A stretch of 64,000 nt of DNA, from contig NZ_SKBR01000001.1 of NCBI RefSeq assembly GCF_013450295.1, forward strand, positions 2,226,001-2,290,000. Direction: 5' to 3'. A program made the translations under genes and the position numbers. Positions 48,910 through 57,272 of this stretch are shown one piece after another. The notes beneath the pieces were generated by a model, which did no database searches, was not told the DNA's origin, and saw only the letters and a program-made list of their open reading frames with translations. The DNA is from Streptomyces sp. AJS327. GTDB taxonomy: Bacteria > Actinomycetota > Actinomycetes > Streptomycetales > Streptomycetaceae. Each line of letters starts with the position of its first letter. Within the stretch, counting starts at the first letter, position 1.

Positions 48910-51573
48910 ATGCGCTTTCGCGGGAAGTCCATCCGCCGGAAGATCGTGGTGCTGCTGTTGGTGCCGCTGGTCTCCCTGGTGTCCATCTGGGTTTTCGCGA
49001 CCTACCTCACCGTCCGGGACGCGCAGCAGCTCATCGGCGTCACCAACGTCGCGGAGAAGGTCGGCAACCCCACCGAGGACGCGGTGGAGGCACTTCAGCG
49101 CGAACGCCGCCTGATCATGGTCTACCTGGCCGAACCCCGCCGCTCGGACGCGCTCAGCAGACTCCACCGGCAGCAGCGGGCCACCGACGAGTCCGTCACC
49201 AAGGTGCGGGAGCACGGCACCGACGGCGGAGTGCGCTCCGACCTCACCAGCACCGCCCGCGATCAGCTCGACGCCCTCCTCGACGGCATCTCCGGGCTGG
49301 ACGGACTGCGGAGCAAGGTCGAGGACACCACCATCACCAAGACCGAGGCGTTCAAGGCGTACAACGACCTCGTCGACCCCGGTCACGAGTTCCTCGCCGC
49401 GCTGCACGGCCTCAACGACGTCGAACTGGAGAAGCAGGGCCGCGCCTACGCCGGGCTCTCCCGGGCCCGCGAGTACCTCTCCCGGGAGGACGCGCTGATG
49501 GCGGCGTCGCTCACCGCGGGCCAGATGACCCGCGCGGACCTGCGCTCCTTCTCGGACCGGGTGGCCGAGCGCAAGACCGCGTACGACATCAACCTCCAGG
49601 TGCTGCCCGCCGAGGACCGGCAGATCTACGAGACGTACTGGGAGGGGACGGAGGCCCGCACCCTCACCGACTACGAGAACGACATCATCACCTCCGGCCC
49701 GAGCGGCGCGCTGCGCACCGTCGACCAGAGGCGCTGGGACAGCGCGGCCGGCACGGTCCTCCGCGACCTGGACCGGCTGCGTGCCGAGTCCGGCAAGCGG
49801 TACGAGGAACGGGTGGCGCCCGAGGCCACCAATGTGCTGATCCGCGCGGGGACCGCCGGGGTGCTGGGCCTGCTGGCCGTGCTCGGCTCGATCTTCGTGT
49901 CGTTCCGGGTCGGCCGGAGCCTCATCCGCGACCTGGGCACCCTCCGCAAGGAGGCGCACGAGGCCGCCGGGGTGCGGCTGCCCAACGTCATGCGGCGGCT
50001 GGCCTCCGGCGACGAGGTGGACGTCGAGACCGAGGCCCCGCGCCTGGAGTATCCGAAGAACGAGATGGGGCAGGTCGGCCAGGCGGTCAACACGCTCCAG
50101 CGGGCGGCGGTCGAGGCGGCCGTCAAGCAGGCCGACATGCGGCGCGGCGTCTCGGACGTCTTCGTCAACCTCGCCCGCCGCAACCAGGTCCTGCTCCACC
50201 GTCAGCTCACCCTGCTCGACACCATGGAGCGCCGCACCGAGGACGAGGACGAACTGGCCGACCTCTTCCGGCTCGACCACCTCACCACCAGGATGCGGCG
50301 GCACGCCGAGGGCCTGGTCATCCTCTCCGGGGCGGCGCCCTCCCGGCAGTGGCGCAAGCCCGTCCAGCTGATGGACGTGGTGCGGGCCGCCGTCGCCGAG
50401 GTCGAGGACTACGAGCGGATCGAGGTGCGGCGGCTGCCGCGGCTCGCGGTGGACGGCGGCGCGGTGGCCGACCTCACCCACCTCATCGCCGAACTCCTGG
50501 AGAACGCCACGGTGTTCTCCCCGCCACACACCGCCGTCCAGGTACTCGGGGAACGCGTGGTGAACGGGTTCACCCTGGAGATCCACGACCGGGGACTCGG
50601 CATGGCCCCCGAAGCGCTCCTCGACGCCAACCTGCGGCTCGCCGAGACACCGGAGTTCGAGCTCTCCGACACCGACCGGCTGGGGCTGTTCGTCGTCTCC
50701 CGGCTCGCCCAGCGGCAGGGCGTGCGGGTCTCGCTCCAGACCTCGCCGTACGGCGGCACCACCGCCGTGGTGCTCATCCCCGGCTCCATCCTCACCGAGA
50801 CCCAGGACGACGGGGACCGGGCGATGGAGCCCGGGGACACCGGCACCCACGCCACCCTCGGCAAGGGCCCAGGACGCCAGGACGCCCGCGGCGAGGCGCC
50901 CGTGCTGGAGCGCCGCGCGCCCGAGCGGCGCGCGCTGGACGGCCCGGTGGAGCTGGAGGCGCCGCTCGGGGAGGCGGACGCGCCGCGCCCCGCGGCGCGG
51001 ACGGAGAGCCGTGGCCGGGAGGACGAGCGCGGACCAGCGCGCCGCCCCGCCCCGGCACGCGGCGCCGGCCCGGCGCCGGAGCAGCACCAGCAGGCCACCG
51101 ACGAGGAGGAGTCGGCGCGGCCCGCCCCCCTGCCCCGCCGTCCGGTCAGCACCCCGGTGCTCGTCGCGGACCACGGGCGTCCGGTGGACGGCCAGAACGG
51201 CCGCCGCGGACCCCGTCCGGTGCCGGACACCACCGACTCCGCCCCGCCGGAGGGCGGGCCCGGAGCCGATCCGGCCGCGACGGCCGGAGGGGCGGCCCGG
51301 GCGACCGGGGGGACGGTGGGCGGACTGCCGCGCCGGGTCCGGCAGGCGAGCCTGGCACCGCAGCTGCGGACGGAGACCTCCGAGACGCCCGCCACCGGCG
51401 GGAGTCCGGCCGGGCGGCAGGAGGCGTCCGAACGGGACGCGGACGAGGTGCGCAGCCGTATGGCCTCGCTCCAGCGCGGATGGCAGCGCGGACGGCGGGA
51501 GAACCCGGCACCGCGCGGAGAACCAACGGGTGACTCAGCACCAGGAACAACTCCGGAGGGGGACGGTCGATGA
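48910..51573 (+). CDS. cvnA: Conservon sensor-kinase-like protein CvnA
   Basis: An 887-residue membrane protein with a transmembrane helix at about 12-33, an extracellular nitrate/nitrite-sensor-like helical domain (35-305), a second helix (about 312-332) and a HAMP linker. A dimerisation segment (FRLDHLTTRMRRHAEGLVIL) and a GHKL ATPase domain (about 515-635, ELLENATVFSPP, HDRGLGM, DRLGLFVVSRLA) follow. Residues 640-887 are a disordered Pro/Arg/Glu-rich tail. In conservons this protein works with CvnB, CvnC and the GTPase CvnD as a membrane signalling complex. The ATG at 48910 is two nt after GGGGAGG, unusually close. It overlaps cvnB by four nt (ATGA). Confidence 0.9.
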   Translation: MRFRGKSIRRKIVVLLLVPLVSLVSIWVFATYLTVRDAQQLIGVTNVAEKVGNPTEDAVEALQRERRLIMVYLAEPRRSDALSRLHRQQRATDESVTKVREHGTDGGVRSDLTSTARDQLDALLDGISGLDGLRSKVEDTTITKTEAFKAYNDLVDPGHEFLAALHGLNDVELEKQGRAYAGLSRAREYLSREDALMAASLTAGQMTRADLRSFSDRVAERKTAYDINLQVLPAEDRQIYETYWEGTEARTLTDYENDIITSGPSGALRTVDQRRWDSAAGTVLRDLDRLRAESGKRYEERVAPEATNVLIRAGTAGVLGLLAVLGSIFVSFRVGRSLIRDLGTLRKEAHEAAGVRLPNVMRRLASGDEVDVETEAPRLEYPKNEMGQVGQAVNTLQRAAVEAAVKQADMRRGVSDVFVNLARRNQVLLHRQLTLLDTMERRTEDEDELADLFRLDHLTTRMRRHAEGLVILSGAAPSRQWRKPVQLMDVVRAAVAEVEDYERIEVRRLPRLAVDGGAVADLTHLIAELLENATVFSPPHTAVQVLGERVVNGFTLEIHDRGLGMAPEALLDANLRLAETPEFELSDTDRLGLFVVSRLAQRQGVRVSLQTSPYGGTTAVVLIPGSILTETQDDGDRAMEPGDTGTHATLGKGPGRQDARGEAPVLERRAPERRALDGPVELEAPLGEADAPRPAARTESRGREDERGPARRPAPARGAGPAPEQHQQATDEEESARPAPLPRRPVSTPVLVADHGRPVDGQNGRRGPRPVPDTTDSAPPEGGPGADPAATAGGAARATGGTVGGLPRRVRQASLAPQLRTETSETPATGGSPAGRQEASERDADEVRSRMASLQRGWQRGRRENPAPRGEPTGDSAPGTTPEGDGR

Positions 51574-52016
51574 CCGCACAGAAAGCCGACGCCCACAGCA
51601 GCTCGTCCACCGGTGAGCTGAACTGGCTGCTCGACGAGCTGGTGGGACGGGTCGGCAGCATCCGCAAGGCGCTGGTCCTCTCGGGCGACGGCCTTCCCCG
51701 GGGCGCCTCGGAGGGCCTCACCAGAGAGGACGGTGAGCATCTCGCGGCCGTCGCCTCCGGGTTCCACAGCCTCGCCAAGGGGGTGGGACGGCACTTCGAG
51801 GCGGGCAGCGTGCGGCAGACGGTCGTGGAGCTGGACGACGCCTTCCTGTTCGTCACCGCCGCGGGCGACGGCAGCTGCCTCGCCGTGCTGGCGGACGCCG
51901 ACTCGGACGTCGGCCAGATCGCCTACGAGATGACGCTCCTGGTCAAGCGGGTGGGCGCGCATCTGAGCACCGCACCCCGGGCCGATGTGGCAGGTGGCAG
52001 GGCGGGTGGAAACTGA
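51570..52016 (+). CDS. cvnB: Conservon roadblock/LC7 protein CvnB
   Basis: A 148-residue roadblock/LC7-domain protein (LNWLLDELVGRVGSIRKALVLSGDGLP, then the sheet VELDDAFLFVTAAGDGS). These dimers act as GTPase regulators or scaffolds. The ATG overlaps the cvnA stop (ATGA) and follows GGAGGGGGAC. The gene is the second of the conservon operon. Confidence 0.92.
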   Translation: MTAQKADAHSSSSTGELNWLLDELVGRVGSIRKALVLSGDGLPRGASEGLTREDGEHLAAVASGFHSLAKGVGRHFEAGSVRQTVVELDDAFLFVTAAGDGSCLAVLADADSDVGQIAYEMTLLVKRVGAHLSTAPRADVAGGRAGGN

Positions 52017-52043
52017 CGGGTTACGGGACCGACGGGGCGCGCC

Positions 52044-52478
52044 ATGACCGATCGCTGGTTCGACGACGCGGCGGGCCCGGTGGTGCGTCCGTACGCGATG
52101 ACGCGGGGCCGTACGCGGGGCAGCGTCTCCACGCGGCAACTCGACCTGATCGCGGTCGTGGTGGCCGACCCTCCACGGGGCGTCCGGGGTGCCTCCCCGG
52201 GCGTCCCGGCGCCGGACCCGGCGGCGGAGATCGCCGACGTGCTCGCCGACCGCACGCTCGCCCCGGAGCACGTGGAGATCGTCAGACTGTGCCGCCGGGG
52301 GCCCCTGACGGTGGCCGAGCTGGCCGCCGAACTCGGGCTGCCCATCGGGGTGGTGCGGGTCTTCATCGGTGACCTCATGGACACGGAGCTGGTCCGTGTC
52401 AGCCGTCCTGTCCCGCCGGCCGAACTGCCGGACGAGAGCATCCTCAGAGAGGTGATCAATGGTCTTCGGGCGCTCTAA
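52044..52478 (+). CDS. cvnC: Conservon DUF742 protein CvnC
   Basis: A 144-residue DUF742 protein. The N-terminus has VVRPYAMTRGRTRG and the C-terminal half forms a winged-helix-like fold (VEIVRLCRRGPLTVAELAAELGLPIGVVRV). It starts 28 bp after cvnB and overlaps the cvnD start by 20 bp, typical of conservons. It links CvnA/B to CvnD. Confidence 0.9.
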   Translation: MTDRWFDDAAGPVVRPYAMTRGRTRGSVSTRQLDLIAVVVADPPRGVRGASPGVPAPDPAAEIADVLADRTLAPEHVEIVRLCRRGPLTVAELAAELGLPIGVVRVFIGDLMDTELVRVSRPVPPAELPDESILREVINGLRAL

Positions 52479-53103
52479 GCGTGGTGGTGGTGGGCGGCCC
52501 GCCGAGCCCGTCACGTTGAAGATCCTGGTGGCGGGCGGCTTCGGGGTCGGCAAGACGACCCTGGTCGGCGCGGTGAGTGAGATCAAGCCGCTGCGGACGG
52601 AGGAGACCCTCTCCGAGGCCGGGCGGCCGGTCGACGACACGGCGGGGGTGGAGACCAAGTCGACGACCACCGTCGCGATGGACTTCGGCCGGATCACCAT
52701 CAACGAGAACCTGGTGCTGTACCTGTTCGGCACCCCCGGCCAGGACCGGTTCTGGTTCCTCTGGGACGAGCTGGCCCAGGGCGCGCTCGGCGCGGTGGTG
52801 CTCGCCGACACCCGGCGGCTGGAGGACAGCTTCGCCGCCGTCGACTACTTCGAGCGCCGTGGCATCCCCTTCACCGTCGCGGTCAACTGCTTCGACGGCG
52901 CCGACCGCTTCCCCCTGGAGACGGTGCGCGAGGCGCTGGACCTGGAGGACGCGGTACCCGTGGTGCTGTGTGACGCGCGGCAGCGCGAGTCCGCCCGGGA
53001 CGTACTGGTGTCCGTCGTGGAGCACGCGATGCGGGTGGCGAGCCAGACGCAGGGCTCCGAGAGCGGCGCGGCGGCCGGGGAACGGGCGCACGCCACCACC
53101 TGA
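52459..53103 (+). CDS. cvnD: Conservon small GTPase CvnD
   Basis: A 214-residue Ras-like GTPase. The P-loop GGFGVGKT is at residues 26-33, a Thr-rich switch I region follows (TKSTTTVAMDFG), the G3-like motif is FGTPGQ, and the G4-like motif is NCFDGA instead of NKxD. The family usually has NxFD, so this is expected. The C-terminus is disordered and Ala/Gly-rich. It completes the conservon and is followed by a perfect 13-bp hairpin that separates it from convergent glpK. Confidence 0.92.
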   Translation: MVFGRSKRGGGGRPAEPVTLKILVAGGFGVGKTTLVGAVSEIKPLRTEETLSEAGRPVDDTAGVETKSTTTVAMDFGRITINENLVLYLFGTPGQDRFWFLWDELAQGALGAVVLADTRRLEDSFAAVDYFERRGIPFTVAVNCFDGADRFPLETVREALDLEDAVPVVLCDARQRESARDVLVSVVEHAMRVASQTQGSESGAAAGERAHATT

Positions 53104-53134
53104 GCCGGGCCCGCCGCCGGAACCCGGCCGCCGT

Positions 53135-53161
53135 GCCGCCCGGCGCCAGGCGCCGGGCGGC
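53135..53161. terminator. Strong bidirectional terminator hairpin
   Basis: Perfect 13-bp arms GCCGCCCGGCGCC (53135-53147) and its complement (53149-53161) around one base lie between convergent cvnD and glpK. Confidence 0.8.
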
Positions 53162-53168
53162 GGCGGGA

Positions 53169-54677
53169 TCAGTCCTCCTGCCAGTCCAGGCTGCGCCGCA
53201 CGGCCTTGCGCCAGTTGCGGAACTCCGCGTCCCGCTCCTCGGCCGTCATCCGTGGCGTCCACTGGGCGTCCTGCTTCCAGTGCGAGCGCAGTTCGTCGAG
53301 GCCGGACCAGACGCCGGTGGCCAGCCCCGCCGCGTAGGCCGCGCCGAGGCAGGTGGTCTCCGCGATCACGGGCCGGGTGACCGGCACGTCCAGGGTGTCC
53401 GCCTGGTGCTGCATCAGCAGCCCGTTGGCGGTCATCCCGCCGTCCACCTTGAGGCTGGTGATCGGCACCCCGGAGTCCTGGTACATGGCGTCCACCACCT
53501 CCCGGGTCTGCCAGCTCGTGGCCTCCAGCACCGCCCGGGCCAGGTGGGCCTTGGTCACGTAGCGGGTGAGCCCGGTGACCACCCCGCGCGCGTCGGAGCG
53601 CCAGTACGGGGCGAACAGCCCGGAGAACGCCGGGACGATGTACGCGCCGCCGTTGTCGTCGACGCTGGCGGCGAGTTCCTCGATCTCGGCGGCGTCCCGG
53701 ATGATCCCCAACTGGTCACGGAACCACTGCACGAGGGCGCCGGTGATGGCGATCGACCCCTCCAGGCAGTAGACCGGCGCCTCCTCGCCCAGCTGGTAGC
53801 CGACCGTGGTCAGCAGGCCGTGCTCGCTCGCCACCGGGCGGGTGCCCGTGTTGAGCAGGAGGAACGAGCCGGTGCCGTAGGTGTTCTTCGCCTCGCCCTC
53901 GGCGTAGCACGCCTGCCCGAAGACGGCGGCCTGCTGGTCACCCAGCGCCGAGGCGACCGGCACCCCGGCGAGCTGCCCGGTGGCCTCCCCGTAGACCGTG
54001 GAGGAGGGCCTGATCTCCGGGAGCATCGCCGCCGGCAGGTCCATGGCCTCCAGGATGGAGGTGTCCCACTCCAGCGTCTCCAGGTTCATCAGGAGCGTCC
54101 GGGAGGCGTTGGTGACGTCCGTGACGTGCACCCCACCCTCGGTGCCGCCCGTGAGGTTCCAGATCAGCCAGGTGTCCATGGTGCCGAAGGCGATCTCCCC
54201 GGCGGCGGCGCGCTCCCGCAGCCCCGGTTCGTTCTCCAGCAGCCACAGGGCCTTCGGCCCGGCGAAGTAGCTGGCGAGGGGCAGGCCGGTGCTCGCCCGG
54301 AAGCGGTCCTGGCCGACCTCGCCACCCAGCCGCTCACAGAGCGCCGCGGTCCGGGTGTCCTGCCAGACGATCGCGTTGTGCACCGGCTGCCCGGTGGATC
54401 TGTCCCACAGGACCGTCGTCTCACGCTGGTTGGTGATACCGAGCGCGCTCAGCTGACTGGCGCGCAGCCCGGCCTTGGCCAGGGCCCCGGCGACGACCGC
54501 CTGGACCTTGGACCAGATCTCGGTGGCGTCGTGCTCCACCCAGCCCGGTTTGGGGAAGATCTGCCGGTGTTCCTGCTGGTCCACGGCGGCGATGCTGCCG
54601 TCCTGCCGGAAGATGATGCACCGGCTCGATGTGGTGCCCTGGTCGATGGCGGCGACGTACTGCTCCGTCATGGTCAC
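53169..54677 (-). CDS. glpK: Glycerol kinase
   Basis: A 502-residue FGGY-family kinase that phosphorylates glycerol to glycerol 3-phosphate. The N-terminal phosphate motif is [39 protein letters not shown] and [20 protein letters not shown] are typical of glycerol kinase, and the C-terminal [14 protein letters not shown] binds adenine. It starts ATG at 54677, 55 bp after the glpF stop, so glpF and glpK form an operon. Unlike the Streptomyces coelicolor gyl operon, no glpD or GylR-type regulator gene is adjacent here. Confidence 0.96.
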   Translation of the reverse strand: MTMTEQYVAAIDQGTTSSRCIIFRQDGSIAAVDQQEHRQIFPKPGWVEHDATEIWSKVQAVVAGALAKAGLRASQLSALGITNQRETTVLWDRSTGQPVHNAIVWQDTRTAALCERLGGEVGQDRFRASTGLPLASYFAGPKALWLLENEPGLRERAAAGEIAFGTMDTWLIWNLTGGTEGGVHVTDVTNASRTLLMNLETLEWDTSILEAMDLPAAMLPEIRPSSTVYGEATGQLAGVPVASALGDQQAAVFGQACYAEGEAKNTYGTGSFLLLNTGTRPVASEHGLLTTVGYQLGEEAPVYCLEGSIAITGALVQWFRDQLGIIRDAAEIEELAASVDDNGGAYIVPAFSGLFAPYWRSDARGVVTGLTRYVTKAHLARAVLEATSWQTREVVDAMYQDSGVPITSLKVDGGMTANGLLMQHQADTLDVPVTRPVIAETTCLGAAYAAGLATGVWSGLDELRSHWKQDAQWTPRMTAEERDAEFRNWRKAVRRSLDWQED

Positions 54678-54732
54678 ATCCTCTTGGCGCGTGTACGGGA
54701 AGCTCTCTGGCGGCGCGGCCGCCGGTCGGCGG

Positions 54733-55467
54733 CTAGAAGGCCAGACTGTAGACCCCGGCCCCCGCGACGGCGCCGATCAGCGGCCCGGCCACCGGCACCC
54801 AGGCGTAACCCCAGTCCGAGGAGCCCTTGTTGGGGATCGGCAGCGCCGCGTGCACCAGGCGCGGGCCGAGGTCGCGGGCCGGGTTGATGGCGTAGCCGGT
54901 CGGTCCGCCCAGCGAGAGGCCGATACCGGTGACGAGCAGCGCCACGACCAGCACCTGGGTGCCGTTCTCCGCCAGCGCGGCGGTGGCGCCGAAGGCGAGC
55001 AGCGGCACGATCAGCGCGAAGGTCGCGATGGCCTCGGTGGTGACGTTCGCCGCGGGGTTGCGCACCTCGGGGATGGTGGAGAACATCCCCAGCGTGTCCT
55101 GCGCGTGCTCGCGGTCGGCGTTCGCCGCGTACTGGGAGTAGTAGGCGCCCCAGGCCAGTACGGCACCGATGATGGCGCCGATCATCTGCGCCAGGATGTA
55201 CAGCGGGACCTTGCTCCACTCGCCACTCTCGGTGGCCACGGCCACCGTCACCGCGGGGTTGATGTGGCCGCCCGAGAGCGGCAGCGCGGTGTAGCCACCC
55301 GCCAGCACGCCCATGCCCCAGCCGAAGGCGACGACGATCCAGCCGCCCGACTTGGCCTTCGAGAAGCGCAGGTTGACGGCGGCGCAGACGCCCGAGCCGA
55401 GCAGGATCAGTATCGCGGTACCGATAACCTCTCCGGCGAATATGTCTGCGTTGGAGAACTCATTCAC
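54733..55467 (-). CDS. glpF: Glycerol facilitator (aquaglyceroporin)
   Basis: A 244-residue MIP channel with six membrane helices. The two pore motifs are HINPAVTV and [13 protein letters not shown]; the Asp after the second NPAR marks an aquaglyceroporin rather than a strict aquaporin. The GTG at 55467 has AAGGAG upstream with five-nt spacing. It lets glycerol enter for phosphorylation by GlpK, encoded 55 bp downstream. Confidence 0.95.
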   Translation of the reverse strand: MNEFSNADIFAGEVIGTAILILLGSGVCAAVNLRFSKAKSGGWIVVAFGWGMGVLAGGYTALPLSGGHINPAVTVAVATESGEWSKVPLYILAQMIGAIIGAVLAWGAYYSQYAANADREHAQDTLGMFSTIPEVRNPAANVTTEAIATFALIVPLLAFGATAALAENGTQVLVVALLVTGIGLSLGGPTGYAINPARDLGPRLVHAALPIPNKGSSDWGYAWVPVAGPLIGAVAGAGVYSLAF

Positions 55468-56180
55468 GACGGCTCCTTGCCCCCTTCGTCCGGGGTCCAG
55501 CGCCCCGGGGGATCCGTGCAATACGCGGTAGTACGCGCGGGCGCGGGAGCGGCCCGGAGGGCGGTTCCGCTCACACCCCGACCGCCCTCCGTGACAGGCG
55601 TGACGGCAGTGTTCAACCCTGACGGGGGACCGTCAAGGTCACGGACCACCCGGAGTGACACCCTCCACTCCCGTTCCCCCGCGTCCCACGCCCTCCCCAC
55701 CCGTGAAACGGCCCAACGACGGCCCAGCGACAGCCCAACAACCCCGCCTCCACGGTGTCCTGACGCACCGTCAGGAGAACACCTCCGCGCTCGCGGCGCT
55801 CCCCTTCCCCGGGCCTCCTCGCCCCCGGCGCCCACCGGCCGCCTCACCTCAGCGCGTTGCCGCCGGCCGGCGCCACGCGCCGCGCGGAGCACGGCGGTTG
55901 ACCACCGGCCGGGCCGCCACCGGCTCCGGCGGGGCGACCCGGCACCGGATGTCACGGCGAGGTCACCGGATCTCCACATTGGCGCACCCGCTCCACCCCT
56001 CCCCGAACCTCCGCCGGTGCCACGGTCGTCCGAAGTGGCGAGAGGGCGGTACGGGACCGACGGGGGTGGATCCGTACCGCCCTCGCCCCGTCCCGGGCCG
56101 GACGCGCCGGGCCGCCCGGCACCGGCCACGCGCCCGGCCACTCCGGGCCGGGCCCCCGGCGCCGGGCCGCGGAGAACCCG
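55468..56180. other. 713-bp intergenic region upstream of glpF
   Basis: No gene is supported here. The part next to glpF (55500-55520) contains the AT-richer sequence expected for a promoter. A notable dyad lies at 55754-55783, and GC-rich inverted repeats near 56090-56170 could terminate the dipeptidase gene on the minus strand. Confidence 0.5.
55754..55783. promoter_or_regulatory. Nested inverted repeat, regulatory candidate
   Basis: CCTGACG (55759-55765), CAC, CGTCAGG (55769-55775) form a perfect dyad. It is flanked by GGTGT (55754-55758) and ACACC (55779-55783), which extend it with a 3-nt bulge. It is about 290 bp upstream of glpF. Confidence 0.45.
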
Positions 56181-57083
56181 CTATCCGCGCCGGTGCTCCA
56201 CCGCGTCCCGGTGGACTGGGAAGTCGAAGTACCGGTCGGGGAAGGTCTCCCGCTCCAGCGTGAAGTGCCACCACTCCTCGGGCAGGTTGCGGAAGCCCAC
56301 CCGCTCCAGTCCGTTCCGCAGCAGCGCGCGGTTCCTCCGCTGCTCGGTGGTGGCCCGGGGGTCGTCGGTGTGGGAGCGGGTGTCGAAGCAGTCGAAACCG
56401 GTGCCCATGTCGACGGAGTTGTCGGGGAAGCGCTCCTCGCGCGGGGCGAAGCACGGCACCAGCGGCTCGCCTGGAACGTACGGGCTGGTGGGCTCGGCGG
56501 GCAGCCGCACCAGCGTCAGGTCGACGGTGCTGCCCCGGCTGTGCCCGGACTCCTCCGCGATGTAACCGTCCTCGAACAGGCGGGACTTGTCCACCTCGGG
56601 GTAGAACTCCCGCTTCATCCGCTCGTCCTGGAGATCCTTCGCCCAGTCGACGAACTGGTCCACCGCGCGCTGCGGCCGGTAACAGTCGTACACCTTCAGC
56701 GAGTAGCCCCGGGCGAGGAAGGTCCGCTGGGCCTTCCGCAGCGCCTTCGCGGTGTCCCTCGTCACCAGGCAGAGCGGCTGCTCGTAGCCGTCGATGGGGT
56801 CACCGACGAAGGTGTGCGCGGTCGGATAGCGGATCTCGTGCAGGATCGTCGGATCGAACCGGTCCAGGGCCACGAACTCCCTGGGGGCGGTGGGTTCCCC
56901 GGCGGCCGGTCCGGCGGCGGCCGGGGCCGAGAGCCCGGTGGCGAGCAGCGCACCGGCCCCGAGACCGGCACAGAGACGGGCCAACCGCCGGGCGGTTCGC
57001 GGGCGTTGGGCGGCGGACGGCCGGTCCGCGAGCGGGGACGGCGAACGGGACGTCAGACGGGACCAGAGCGACGGAAGTGACAT
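56181..57083 (-). CDS. Exported D-alanyl-D-alanine dipeptidase (VanX type, M15)
   Basis: A 300-residue exported zinc peptidase. A signal peptide covers about residues 28-60 (RRLARLCAGLGAGALLATGL). The M15D motif SGHSRGSTVDL supplies His181 and Asp188, and EWWHF supplies Glu270 and the third ligand His273. VYDCYRPQRAVDQF contains the substrate-binding Arg. Family members cleave D-Ala-D-Ala; in vancomycin clusters VanX is cytoplasmic, but this one has a signal peptide and no vanHA neighbours, so a role in wall turnover is more likely. The ATG at 57083 follows GAAGGTGG. Confidence 0.9.
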   Translation of the reverse strand: MSLPSLWSRLTSRSPSPLADRPSAAQRPRTARRLARLCAGLGAGALLATGLSAPAAAGPAAGEPTAPREFVALDRFDPTILHEIRYPTAHTFVGDPIDGYEQPLCLVTRDTAKALRKAQRTFLARGYSLKVYDCYRPQRAVDQFVDWAKDLQDERMKREFYPEVDKSRLFEDGYIAEESGHSRGSTVDLTLVRLPAEPTSPYVPGEPLVPCFAPREERFPDNSVDMGTGFDCFDTRSHTDDPRATTEQRRNRALLRNGLERVGFRNLPEEWWHFTLERETFPDRYFDFPVHRDAVEHRRG

Positions 57084-57272
57084 GCCCACCTTCAATACCC
57101 CACCGGCCGCCCCCGTGGAAGAGCCCGGCCCGGGCAGCGCGGATCCAGCCCCCAGCGCCGCCCGACCGGCCCACCCCGCTCCGCCTCCCGCCCGTCCCTC
57201 CGCGAACCCCTCGTCCCCGCTGAGTCCTCGCGCGCGTCACCGGCGCTCCGGCCCCTCGCCCGGCGGCCGCGC

